Source of the DNA: an uncultured Lachnospiraceae bacterium
GTDB taxonomy: Bacteria > Bacillota > Clostridia > Lachnospirales > Lachnospiraceae
DNA length: 38,690 nucleotides
Assembly: GCA_947650155.1 (NCBI GenBank)
Contig: CANSUS010000034.1
Span: 1-38,690, forward strand
Direction of reading: 5' to 3'
This document shows positions 31,143 to 38,489 of this stretch, one piece after another. Under the pieces are notes generated by a model that was not told the DNA's origin, made no database searches, and saw only the letters and a program-made list of their open reading frames with translations. Each line of letters begins with the position of its first letter. Within the stretch, counting starts at the first letter, position 1. The translations under genes were made by a program, and so were the position numbers.

Positions 31143-32006
31143 TCACAGACTTCTTTTCAGCATTTCTTTTACAGCCTGTTCCCAGCATTCTTCCGGGACA
31201 TTTGGCCAGTTACATTCTCCGAATTTTTCTTCACATATTGACATTGCTCTTGCTAAAACCGTACCATGTGATATTTCGCCAGTTCTTAATAAATATTCTG
31301 AAATTTTACACCAGTACGGAGCTTTTTCATATAAACCGGATGAATATAAATCAGTAATGACTTTCTCTGTATCATATTCCAGACTGACAAACTCGTAGTC
31401 CCATGTGCCTTGTGATCCCTTCAATATCATAAATTGCGCTTTTCCATTGCTATGAAGAGGAATACCTACGGAACCTGCATTCAGTACCATTTTCCCATTA
31501 TGTTCTATTTTACCCTGCTGATGGGTATGTCCGCACAAAATATAATTACTGGGGTTTTTTTCCATTATCTCAAATGTGTTTTCCTTGTCGGGTAATAATT
31601 TTTCATTTACTTTTCGCGGCGAACCATGACAAATTGTGAGTGACGGCAAATCTTCAAATTTTAGTTCTTTTTGAAACGGAAGGGTTTTGAAAAAATGTAA
31701 GTCTTTTTGTTTCAGATTTTTGTATGTATAGTAAAGGCTGCCGGTTGTGGAATCGTATTCTTTCCAGCCGACTGGATTTTTTTCATAGTCCAGCCAGTAA
31801 TCTTCTTTGTTTCCTTTGATGAAAAAACATTTTTGCGATTCTTTTAAATGATACAAAATGTTCATTGTTTTTTGGGGATATGCCAGTTCTCCAAGGTAGT
31901 CGCCGAGGAAGAGGAAAGTATCGGCGCCTGCTGCGGATGCATGATCCAGACATTTTTGTAGGGCGGTGTAGTTGCCGTGTATATCGGATAGGATTGCTAT
32001 GGTCAA
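31143..32006 (-). CDS. YfcE-like metallophosphoesterase
   Basis: A 287-residue calcineurin-like phosphoesterase. Its metal-binding motifs in order: LSDIHGN (6-12), FLGDYLGE (about 33-40), KGNKEDY (about 64-70), CHGSPR (about 125-130) and CGHTHQQGK (about 158-166). The C-terminal tail (residues about 210-287) is extra. It begins with TTG at 32006, 10 bases after AAGGAG. It could act on cyclic nucleotides or nucleotides. Confidence 0.88.
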   Translation of the reverse strand: MTIAILSDIHGNYTALQKCLDHASAAGADTFLFLGDYLGELAYPQKTMNILYHLKESQKCFFIKGNKEDYWLDYEKNPVGWKEYDSTTGSLYYTYKNLKQKDLHFFKTLPFQKELKFEDLPSLTICHGSPRKVNEKLLPDKENTFEIMEKNPSNYILCGHTHQQGKIEHNGKMVLNAGSVGIPLHSNGKAQFMILKGSQGTWDYEFVSLEYDTEKVITDLYSSGLYEKAPYWCKISEYLLRTGEISHGTVLARAMSICEEKFGECNWPNVPEECWEQAVKEMLKRSL

Positions 32007-32082
32007 GGGTTTTTGGCTCCTTTTTTTGGGGTGTTGGGTTGATTATAGCATAGGCGGGTGAGATTTGTAAGAGGAATTAAAA

Positions 32083-32229
32083 GTGGGAGGAAGGATAGCG
32101 ACTGTAATTTATGTGGAGTATGACAAAAAGAACTTTAATGGATGGAAAAGTTGGATGTTCAATAGAAATATAGAACTTGAAGTTTTTGGAAAACATTGCA
32201 GAATTTGTAGAAAGTTGTTGCAGGTGTAA
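32083..32229 (+). CDS. Possible small protein with CxxC motif, left of the invertible segment
   Basis: GTG at 32083 opens 48 codons (VGGRIATVIYVEYDKKNF at the start, GKHCRICRKLLQV at the end). The reading is coherent in one frame and rich in charged and aromatic residues. There is no good ribosome binding site, and it may be a C-terminal remnant. No family is recognised. Confidence 0.3.
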   Translation: MGGRIATVIYVEYDKKNFNGWKSWMFNRNIELEVFGKHCRICRKLLQV

Positions 32230-32246
32230 TATGAAAAAGTTATTAT
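32218..32246 (+). promoter_or_regulatory. Possible promoter reading into the left inverted repeat
   Basis: TTGCAG (32218-32223), 17 bases and TATTAT (32241-32246), with an expected start at the first base of the inverted repeat. It would transcribe whichever cargo gene lies at the left end. It is weaker than the recombinase promoter. Confidence 0.35.
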
Positions 32247-32250
32247 CAAA

Positions 32251-32316
32251 GGATAATTAAAAGTTATCTATTGAATTTGAAAAAATTGGTGGGATATGAA
32301 TTAATAAAAATTATCC
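32251..32316 (+). repeat. Left 66-bp perfect inverted repeat of the invertible segment
   Basis: Begins GGATAATTAAAAGTTATC and ends AATAAAAATTATCC. It is the exact reverse complement of 34097-34162. Each copy also has its own 8-bp terminal inversion, GGATAATT...AATTATCC, and a GATAA-N7-TTATC core typical of paired recombinase half-sites. Confidence 0.9.
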
Positions 32317-32363
32317 TCGAAAGTTTTGGAATAGATGAATTAGTATACTGTTAGGAGAAAACT

Positions 32364-33098
32364 GTGGATTCAAATGATATTAAAGATGTAGAAAATATGG
32401 CTAAAGAGAATTATAAGAAATCAGAACCCTGGCCAGATGATGATATATGGCATTCCTATACATATAAAATTTTACATAAGCATATTCAAGACTATATAAA
32501 TGAATTACAATTTAAAAATACACAAGTTGTGCTAAATGCCGGTTGCGGTAAAACAACCTATAAAACTTGTGCTACGATTATACACATGGATATTATAGAA
32601 GAGTATGTTAATTTATTTGAAAACTATTTAGTTGGTTCTATAGAAAAAATTCCCTTGCAAGATTGCTCTGTAGATTGTGTAATATGTGTTGGGAGTGTTA
32701 TTAATTATGTGGATATTCAAAAGGCTGTGTCAGAATTTAGTAGAATACTGAAACCTAACGGCATTCTCATATTAGAATTTGAAAGATCAAATAGTGCTGA
32801 GTTTCTTTTTACAAAAAAATATGCAAAAACTTTATTTATGCAAACATATCAATACAATAATCAAACACATTACTTGTGGATGTATGACGAGAACTTTGTA
32901 TTTCAATTAGCAGTATTTTACAAGTTCAGTTGCAAAAAAAAGTATAGATTCCATAGCCTTTCATCATTATTTTATAGATTTGGTCTTTCAGAGAAAAAGG
33001 CTGCTAAATACTCAATATTTGATGATTGGTTGCAACCTTTTTCCTACTTTTTTGCTCATAACGAAATTTTTATTTTTAAAAAAAACGTTCTTTCATAA
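32364..33098 (+). CDS. SAM-dependent methyltransferase inside the invertible segment
   Basis: A 244-residue class I methyltransferase. Motif I is VLNAGCGKTTYKT (about 55-67, Asn replacing the usual acidic residue before Ala-Gly), followed by HMDIIEEYV, DCSVDCVICVGSVINY and RILKPNGILILEFE. GTG at 32364 is preceded by AGGAG six bases away. It is strongly A+T-rich compared with its neighbours. It lies 47 bases inside the left repeat and its 3' end overlaps the convergent gene by 23 bases. After inversion it would be next to the recombinase. Confidence 0.82.
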   Translation: MDSNDIKDVENMAKENYKKSEPWPDDDIWHSYTYKILHKHIQDYINELQFKNTQVVLNAGCGKTTYKTCATIIHMDIIEEYVNLFENYLVGSIEKIPLQDCSVDCVICVGSVINYVDIQKAVSEFSRILKPNGILILEFERSNSAEFLFTKKYAKTLFMQTYQYNNQTHYLWMYDENFVFQLAVFYKFSCKKKYRFHSLSSLFYRFGLSEKKAAKYSIFDDWLQPFSYFFAHNEIFIFKKNVLS

Positions 33099-34071
33099 AT
33101 TGTACTAACGTTATTGTTGCCGAGACAATAGTAAGTAATGAACAAAAGAATGCTTCTGATGTATCAAACCGTTCCAGATAACAGAAAACACCTGTTGCAA
33201 TAGAAAAAATCACACACACAATACGCATTGTCCATTGTTTTACATAATAGGCGCGTTTCTTCTTTAGAGTTATGTTTTCTGTTGATATTTGCTGACATAA
33301 TCCATTTTGAAATAAAGTACAATTAACTAATGTAATATTATCAATCTCTATGTTATCAGTAAACTCTTTTTCTACTTTGTTGATCAAATTAGTAAAAAAT
33401 TGGTCAACCTTTGTTTGATCCATAAATTTTGCATACCATACTGCATAATGATTCATATAGATATCAGTTAATAATTCTTTATAGAATATCTTATCAACGA
33501 GAGTTTTGGTATACAATCCATTTATCAAGGATTTAATAGCAATATTGAAATCTTCCCAAAATAATTCTTTTTTCATATTATTACAATATGGCTGATAATA
33601 TGGTGTCCGAAGTATTTTGAATCCTTCAAAAGAAAGTAATTGTCTAAAATAATTGCTATCAACATCTATATATTTATTTTCATTATCCTTTTTGAGAGAT
33701 AATTCTGTAATAATGTACTTTATATAATAGTTTTTCTTTTTTAAAAGTCCACTTATATCTTCAAAAATCATATGATAAAAGTTATAAAAATATATGTGGT
33801 TTCTAGGATTGGTACAAATATAATCTATCAATAATGCTTCGCTTTGCGGAAGATAACCATATTCTGCAAAACCAACTATTTTATCATTAGCATACAAAAC
33901 ATAAAAAAACAATTTTCTAGTATCATTATATTTATTTTGTATGTAATCCCGTATTTGTGAAGTAGATGTTTCTGAATGTTCATCTACCATTTTTATATAT
34001 ATGTCAAGAGCTTCTACTAAATCCTTGTCATTTACACTCTTAATCAATCTAATTGTATAATTCGTATCCAT
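33076..34071 (-). CDS. GNAT-like protein with C-terminal membrane segments, inside the invertible segment
   Basis: A 331-residue protein. The N-terminal 170 residues resemble a GNAT fold (FFYVLYANDKIVGFAEYGYL, ALLIDYICTNPRNHIYFYNF). The middle is helical. The last 50 residues contain two hydrophobic helices (IVCVIFSIATGVFCYL and FFCSLLTIVSATITLVQF), with a charged end KERFF, so it is probably anchored in the inner membrane. GGGGAG lies 8 bases before the ATG at 34071. It is A+T-rich. In the orientation seen it is directly downstream of the recombinase and could be co-transcribed with it across the right repeat. Confidence 0.6.
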   Translation of the reverse strand: MDTNYTIRLIKSVNDKDLVEALDIYIKMVDEHSETSTSQIRDYIQNKYNDTRKLFFYVLYANDKIVGFAEYGYLPQSEALLIDYICTNPRNHIYFYNFYHMIFEDISGLLKKKNYYIKYIITELSLKKDNENKYIDVDSNYFRQLLSFEGFKILRTPYYQPYCNNMKKELFWEDFNIAIKSLINGLYTKTLVDKIFYKELLTDIYMNHYAVWYAKFMDQTKVDQFFTNLINKVEKEFTDNIEIDNITLVNCTLFQNGLCQQISTENITLKKKRAYYVKQWTMRIVCVIFSIATGVFCYLERFDTSEAFFCSLLTIVSATITLVQFMKERFF

Positions 34072-34096
34072 AATGTTACTCCCCAAAATTCCTAAA

Positions 34097-34162
34097 GGAT
34101 AATTTTTATTAATTCATATCCCACCAATTTTTTCAAATTCAATAGATAACTTTTAATTATCC
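34097..34162 (-). repeat. Right 66-bp perfect inverted repeat of the invertible segment
   Basis: Exact reverse complement of 32251-32316, ending one base before the stop codon of the recombinase gene. No flanking target-site duplication is seen. Confidence 0.9.
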
Positions 34163-34163
34163 A

Positions 34164-35090
34164 TTATTCACTCCCAACCACCATCCAATTCCGCGGATGT
34201 TTCTTCACCAAAATCTCCTTCTGCTTCACATTCGACACATGCGTATATATCTCCGTCGTACTGATCGAGCTGTGTCCAAGCATCCGCTGAATATACCGAA
34301 TATCCACATCCTGTTCCAGCAACAGCGTGGCAAAAGAATGCCGGAACATATGCGGCGTAATATGCTGCTCAATTCCGGCAAGTTTAGCATACCGGTCGAT
34401 CATAAACCGCACCGACTGATCAGATAATTTATGACCTAGCCGATTCACAAAAAAATACCCGCAAACCATGATTTCTTCCCGAAAAGTTTCCTGATACAGT
34501 CTCAACGCCGCTATAACAGCAGGATTGCCAATCTGTAAAATCCGCTCCTTTGCGCCTTTTCCATAGATCAATACATTACTGCTTTCCAGATCAATATCCT
34601 GTGGCTTTAACGAACATAACTCTGATATACGCATACCTGTAGCAAACAAAAGCTCGATCACCGCAATGTCCCGGATGCAGCAGCGAGTCTGGTATTCTGT
34701 TTTTGCCAGTTCTTTTTGTGCATATAAGGTGGATAAAAAGGTCTGTATAGAATGAAAAGGAATGGTTTTAGGCAGGAGTTTGGCTTCTCTGAAGCGGATG
34801 TCCAATTTGGCAAAGGGATTCTCCGGCAACAGTTCCTTATATTCTAAAAAATGAAAAAAGGCTTTTAAGCTGGCAATCTTTCGTTTTACAGTTTTGGGTT
34901 TATATTGCTTATGTAAAAAAGTAATAAAGGCATCTACGGTATCTTTTGATAGAAGATCAGCAGGGGGCTGACTAAAATTATGATATTGGCGCAAATCAAT
35001 TCGATATGCTTTCAGAGTTTTAGAATCCAGCCGTTTCCGGTACTCACAATAGTCAATGTATTCCGTAATATAATGATTTAAAGTGGTCAT
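34164..35090 (-). CDS. Tyrosine recombinase (XerC/D-like), likely invertase of the adjacent segment
   Basis: A 308-residue site-specific recombinase. The core-binding SAM-like domain is at 1-90 (Phage_int_SAM). The catalytic domain has all residues: Arg154 (TGMRISEL), Lys178 (YGKGAK), His247 and Arg250 (HMFRHSF), His273 (LGHSS) and nucleophile Tyr282 (TEIYTHV). Length matches XerC/D and DNA invertases. The ATG at 35090 is 11 bases from GGAG; TTG at 35096 is an alternative. The gene abuts the right repeat, and with no terminator visible its transcript would enter the segment. Confidence 0.92.
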   Translation of the reverse strand: MTTLNHYITEYIDYCEYRKRLDSKTLKAYRIDLRQYHNFSQPPADLLSKDTVDAFITFLHKQYKPKTVKRKIASLKAFFHFLEYKELLPENPFAKLDIRFREAKLLPKTIPFHSIQTFLSTLYAQKELAKTEYQTRCCIRDIAVIELLFATGMRISELCSLKPQDIDLESSNVLIYGKGAKERILQIGNPAVIAALRLYQETFREEIMVCGYFFVNRLGHKLSDQSVRFMIDRYAKLAGIEQHITPHMFRHSFATLLLEQDVDIRYIQRMLGHSSISTTEIYTHVSNVKQKEILVKKHPRNWMVVGSE

Positions 35091-35121
35091 AAGCAAACAC
35101 TCTCCTCGTAGTTTTTTCTCA

Positions 35122-35151
35122 ATTATGAGTGGAAGTATGAAAATTGTCCAA
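35122..35151 (-). promoter_or_regulatory. Promoter of the recombinase gene
   Basis: On the minus strand TTGGAC (35151-35146), 18 bases and CATAAT (35127-35122), start near 35115. It lies outside the repeats, so inversion would not move it. Confidence 0.5.
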
Positions 35152-35332
35152 TGAGATAGGTTAATATTTTTTCTTAATAATGATCCATGCAGTCTGATAA
35201 CAGTCTGGAATTGCGCTTGAAGAGAGAACTTAGATGTGATAATTTAAGATAAAAGCAGACCAACTTAAAGCATTGATAAACCATAAAGCAATCTGTAGTA
35301 AAGAATCAGAAAGGTACATTGGATCTATAAAT

Positions 35333-35890
35333 ATGGATTATTATAGAATATTGGAAATAACAGAACAGGCGGATGAAGAACAAATTAAGCAGGCATACAG
35401 AAGACTGGCTAAGAAATATCATCCCGATCTTAATAGGAATCATCCTGAAGCAGAGGAAAAATTTAAAGACATTGCAGAAGCATATGAAGTTTTGAGCGAT
35501 GCGTCAAAGAAAAAAGCATATGATTTGAAAAGAAGAACGCCCGTAATATATGGCAGTCCGGGACGCAGGGAGTCTCAGAATACAAACATAAAATATAGTA
35601 AACCAAAGTATACCGCGACAAATCAAAGCACGTCGAGGCGCACTAAAACGGCGTATAACAAATCTGAGCGTAACGAAACGGAGCAAAGCGGTTCGACTCA
35701 TGACGAGTATCAAAGTAACTCTGCTGCAGCCAAAGATGGTAAATCGGATTTTTTAAAAGATTTGGAGAGATATTTTGGTTTCTCATATGAGGAAGGAAAA
35801 AAGATTGTAAAGGAGCAGGAAAGTCAGGAGACACAGGCGGATTCGCCGGAGCTTGCAGAAATATTTAAGATGTTTATGAAAATGGATTAA
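35333..35890 (+). CDS. DnaJ-domain protein
   Basis: A 185-residue protein. An N-terminal J domain (1-65) includes the HPD tripeptide at 30-32 ([10 protein letters not shown]), and [14 protein letters not shown] is helix II. The middle part (about 70-135) is a low-complexity, charged, Ser/Thr/Asn-rich linker. The C-terminal 50 residues are helical. There is no zinc-finger or CbpA-type substrate domain, so it is a specialised DnaK co-chaperone. The upstream ATG at 35273 lacks a ribosome binding site; start at 35333 gives the usual MDYYRIL. Confidence 0.85.
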   Translation: MDYYRILEITEQADEEQIKQAYRRLAKKYHPDLNRNHPEAEEKFKDIAEAYEVLSDASKKKAYDLKRRTPVIYGSPGRRESQNTNIKYSKPKYTATNQSTSRRTKTAYNKSERNETEQSGSTHDEYQSNSAAAKDGKSDFLKDLERYFGFSYEEGKKIVKEQESQETQADSPELAEIFKMFMKMD

Positions 35891-35939
35891 ATAGAAATAC
35901 ATGATAAAAACCATTTATAGAAATTGAAGGAGAAGATTT

Positions 35940-36266
35940 ATGACAGATTTTAGTATAAATGAAATGTTAGATATGCAAAAAAGGCTTCAGGATAAATACA
36001 AAGATAAATGGGAAATGATTTCTCCAGAGGCAGGTAAACATAAGCTGCTTTGGATGATTGGCGAAATTGGTGAAGTGATTGATATTGTCAAAAAACATGG
36101 AGATATAAAGGCATCTGAGGATGTTGAACTGAGAAAGCACCTCGTTGAAGAAATGGCTGATGTTCTCATGTACTACAATGATGTTATGATGTGTTATGGA
36201 ATATCTGCTGATGAATTAAGACAGGCATACATTGCAAAATTTGAAAAGAATATGACACGTTGGTAA
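35940..36266 (+). CDS. MazG-like nucleotide pyrophosphohydrolase
   Basis: A 108-residue all-helical protein of the MazG/dCTPase-like superfamily. The metal-binding acidic pattern is visible: IGEIGEVIDIVKKHG (EExxE-like, about 40-54), then VEEMADVLMYYNDVMM (ExxD). Such enzymes hydrolyse NTPs or dNTPs to the monophosphate. AAGGAG lies 8 bases before the ATG. It follows the DnaJ gene by 49 bases, probably in one operon. Confidence 0.87.
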   Translation: MTDFSINEMLDMQKRLQDKYKDKWEMISPEAGKHKLLWMIGEIGEVIDIVKKHGDIKASEDVELRKHLVEEMADVLMYYNDVMMCYGISADELRQAYIAKFEKNMTRW

Positions 36267-36421
36267 ATTTCACATGTAAAGTTGTTGAACAAGCGTAAAT
36301 TTTGTAACTATGCGCGTAAGTATGCATGATCCCTCAATTTTTATGCAGTAGGTACATTTTCTGAAAAGAAAGTATTTTTAAAAGTGCAGACATTGACAAA
36401 CAGGGATTAGTGGGGTGAATT

Positions 36422-37201
36422 ATGAATAAAATAAATGATACGTCCGTTGTAAAACAGCAATATGAGACTGCAAACAATTTAAATACAAGAATATCAATTC
36501 ATGATAAATACTCAACGAATCAGATGGGCTTTAGGAACTGGATCGTTTCAAATTATAAAATTGAGGAAGGCGCTGAAGTATTAGAGATAGGATGCGGAAC
36601 CGGAGATATGTGGAAGAACAGGGAGTCTTTGATTGGCCGCTGCTCTAAATTAGTACTTTCTGACTTCTCAGAAGGAATGTTATTAACAGCAAAAGACAAT
36701 GTAGGTAATTTTGATAATATAGAATACAGGGCTTTAGATATTCAAAAGATACCTTATGAAGATAAGACATTTGATGTCGTTATTGCAAATATGATGCTAT
36801 ATCATGTACCGGATCTGGATAAAGGTTTGGCTGAGGTGCGGCGGGTTTTAAAGAAGGAAGGTCATTTTTATTGTGCGACATATGGCGAGCATGGAATTAT
36901 TGAATATCTTTCAAAAATTCTTTTTACATACGGTGTTGAAGACAACGTAAATAAGAATTTTACGCTTCAAAATGGAAATGAGATTTTGAGTAATTTTTTT
37001 CAAAAAGTCAAAAAATTAGAATATAAAGATTCCTTAGCAGTTACCAATATAGATGATATGGTGGAATATATTTACTCATGCTCCGGTATGGTATCATTGA
37101 ATGGCGTACCCAAACAGGTGATAAAGGATATTTTGATAAAAAATATGACAGGCGGAATTTTAAATGTACCAAAGGAATATGGGATGTTCATAGCATCATA
37201 G
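36422..37201 (+). CDS. Class I SAM-dependent methyltransferase (Methyltransf_11 type)
   Basis: A 259-residue protein. Motif I is VLEIGCGTGDMW (about 50-61), motif II VLSDFSEGMLLTAKDN, then YEDKTFDVVIANMMLYHVPD and EVRRVLKKEGHFYC, the full UbiE-like order. The substrate is unknown. GGGGTG precedes the ATG. Repeats L2 and L3 follow its stop codon. Confidence 0.9.
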   Translation: MNKINDTSVVKQQYETANNLNTRISIHDKYSTNQMGFRNWIVSNYKIEEGAEVLEIGCGTGDMWKNRESLIGRCSKLVLSDFSEGMLLTAKDNVGNFDNIEYRALDIQKIPYEDKTFDVVIANMMLYHVPDLDKGLAEVRRVLKKEGHFYCATYGEHGIIEYLSKILFTYGVEDNVNKNFTLQNGNEILSNFFQKVKKLEYKDSLAVTNIDDMVEYIYSCSGMVSLNGVPKQVIKDILIKNMTGGILNVPKEYGMFIAS

Positions 37202-37281
37202 GAGATAACAGTTCCCAATCTGCTAAAAGGTTTGGGACATTCTTAATAAGAGAAAATGCGGTTTGGCAGGATTGGAGATTA

Positions 37282-37375
37282 GCGTGAAAAGTACTTCTAA
37301 AGCTCACGCCAGAGGGCGTTTCGCTAAGAAGTACTAAGTTTCACGCCGAAAAATGCCTGAAAAGCGGCATTTTTC
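37282..37375 (+). repeat. Structured repeat L2 with 17-codon ORF (37284-37337)
   Basis: A hairpin with GCGTGAAA (37282-37289) pairing with TTTCACGC (37339-37346), inner AGTACTTCT/AGAAGTACT, AGC/GCT and ACGCC/GGCGT. A second hairpin GAAAAATGCC/GGCATTTTTC (37348-37375) follows. The ORF encodes MKSTSKAHARGRFAKKY. Differences from L1 and L3 fall in base pairs and are compensated on the other side. It is preceded by a worn ribosome binding site TTGGAGATTAGC. Confidence 0.6.
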
Positions 37376-37388
37376 ATCAGGATTTGTA

Positions 37389-37421
37389 TCGCGGCAGAGC
37401 CGCGACATGGAGGCTAATGTG
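37389..37421 (+). repeat. Start-site hairpin cassette between L2 and L3
   Basis: TCGCGGC-AGA-GCCGCGA (37389-37405), preceded by GATTTGTA and followed by CATGGAGGCTAATGTG, which is the ribosome binding site and GTG of L3. Confidence 0.6.
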
Positions 37422-37510
37422 AGAAGTACTTCTAAGACTCATGCCAGAGGGCATTTCGTCAAGAAGTACTAAGTCTCACACAAGAGAATGCCCAAAATAC
37501 GGGCATTCTC
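37418..37510 (+). repeat. Structured repeat L3 with 17-codon ORF (37419-37472)
   Basis: Nearly identical to L1 (28.6 kb): hairpin TGTGAGA (37418-37424) with TCTCACA (37474-37480), inner stems ATGCC/GGCAT and GAC/GTC, then a second hairpin GAGAATGCCC/GGGCATTCTC (37484-37510) lacking a T-run. The ORF encodes MRSTSKTHARGHFVKKY. Confidence 0.6.
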
Positions 37511-37524
37511 CGTATTGATTTGTA

Positions 37525-37557
37525 ATTCCGCAGAGCGGAATCATGGAGGTTAACATG
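37525..37557 (+). repeat. Start-site hairpin cassette before the pyrophosphatase-like gene
   Basis: ATTCCGC-AGA-GCGGAAT (37525-37541), preceded by GATTTGTA and followed by CATGGAGGTTAACATG, with the start codon at 37555. Confidence 0.6.
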
Positions 37558-37911
37558 AATAGTAATAATAGTGATTTTTGGAATGCACTAGACGAATTGG
37601 TGCATTATTCAGAAATTGTGATAGACAGATCGAAAGGAACGCCGCACCCCAGATATCCTGACTTTATTTATCAGGTTGATTATGGATATTTGAAAGACAC
37701 ATCTTCTATGGATGGAGCAGGAATAGATGTATGGGTGGGAAGCGGTGAAAAAAAGATTGATGCGATAATGTGTATCGTTGATCTGGTAAAAAAGGATTCT
37801 GAAATAAAAATATTGATTGGATGTACAGAAGACGAGAAAGCCATCATATATAAAACGCATAATGAAACACAATTTATGAAAGGTGTTTTAATACGCCGAC
37901 ATGATGCATGA
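37555..37911 (+). CDS. Inorganic pyrophosphatase-like protein
   Basis: A 118-residue protein with sequence blocks of the soluble family I pyrophosphatase fold: LVHYSEIVIDRSKGTPHPRY, DFIYQVDYGYLKDTSSMDG and AGIDVWVGSGE. It is shorter than the usual 170 residues and lacks some active-site Asp residues, so phosphatase activity is uncertain; short clostridial relatives exist. The start at 37555 follows ATGGAGGTTAAC; the ATG at 37543 belongs to the ribosome binding site. It sits directly behind repeat L3. Confidence 0.75.
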   Translation: MNSNNSDFWNALDELVHYSEIVIDRSKGTPHPRYPDFIYQVDYGYLKDTSSMDGAGIDVWVGSGEKKIDAIMCIVDLVKKDSEIKILIGCTEDEKAIIYKTHNETQFMKGVLIRRHDA

Positions 37912-38117
37912 TATGCATGAAAATATATCAATATGCGGTAGTGTAAAAAGTTTATGTCTTTGGATAAAGATACTTCTTTTTGCTTAGAAAATCCCTATTT
38001 AAGGAATATTAATAGAAATGGCACAAATAATAATGCTAAGTCATTACAAATGTATTGAATTAGCATAAAATATCGGATGTACTTATAATAAAAATAGAGT
38101 AAATATAGGAGGCGCAA

Positions 38118-38410
38118 ATGGTAAGTACAATTCAAGTAAGAGTAGACGATGATTTAAAAACCAAATCAGATGCTTTGTTTAAAGATTTAGGAACAGATAC
38201 CACAACTGCAATCCGTATGTTTTTAACACAGGCACTGGCAGTAAATGGTTTTCCATTTGAAATAAAAAGGGCACTGCATGTCCATATGAAGCATTATCAA
38301 AATCCCAAATATTAGATAAGCCGGAAAAATCGCGTAAGCAAGCGGCACAGGGGATGTATAAAAATGCGGCAGAAGTTTCTCATGATATGAGGGTAAAGTA
38401 TGGATTATAA
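38118..38410 (+). pseudogene. RelB/DinJ-family antitoxin with a frameshift
   Basis: The reading begins MVSTIQVRVDDDLKTKSDAL (ribbon-helix-helix) and stops early at 38315. In another frame from about 38268 the normal C terminus continues: YEALSKSQILDKPEKSRK and NAAEVSHDMRVKYGL, ending at 38410. One missing base in the AGGGC run near 38265 would join them. The end overlaps the following RelE-like start by 11 bases, the usual TA layout. It may be a true mutation or a sequencing error. AGGAGG precedes the ATG. Confidence 0.72.
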
Positions 38411-38489
38411 AGTAGTAGTTACGAAAGATGCAGATGAGGACTTAGAGAGTTATATCAAATATTTTCTTACTGTAAACAAAACATTTTAA
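38400..38489 (+). pseudogene. RelE-type toxin, truncated after 29 codons
   Basis: ATG at 38400 starts MDYKVVVTKDADEDLESYIK, the N terminus of RelE/ParE-type toxins, but TAA at 38487 ends it after 29 residues; the family needs about 90. The remaining sequence is replaced by an unrelated minus-strand GNAT fragment, so the toxin is inactivated. Confidence 0.7.

Noticed and set aside
32251-34162. Insertion sequence or transposon bounded by the 66-bp inverted repeats
   Set aside because: There is no transposase between the repeats and no target-site duplication outside them; the recombinase lies outside, which fits an invertible segment better.
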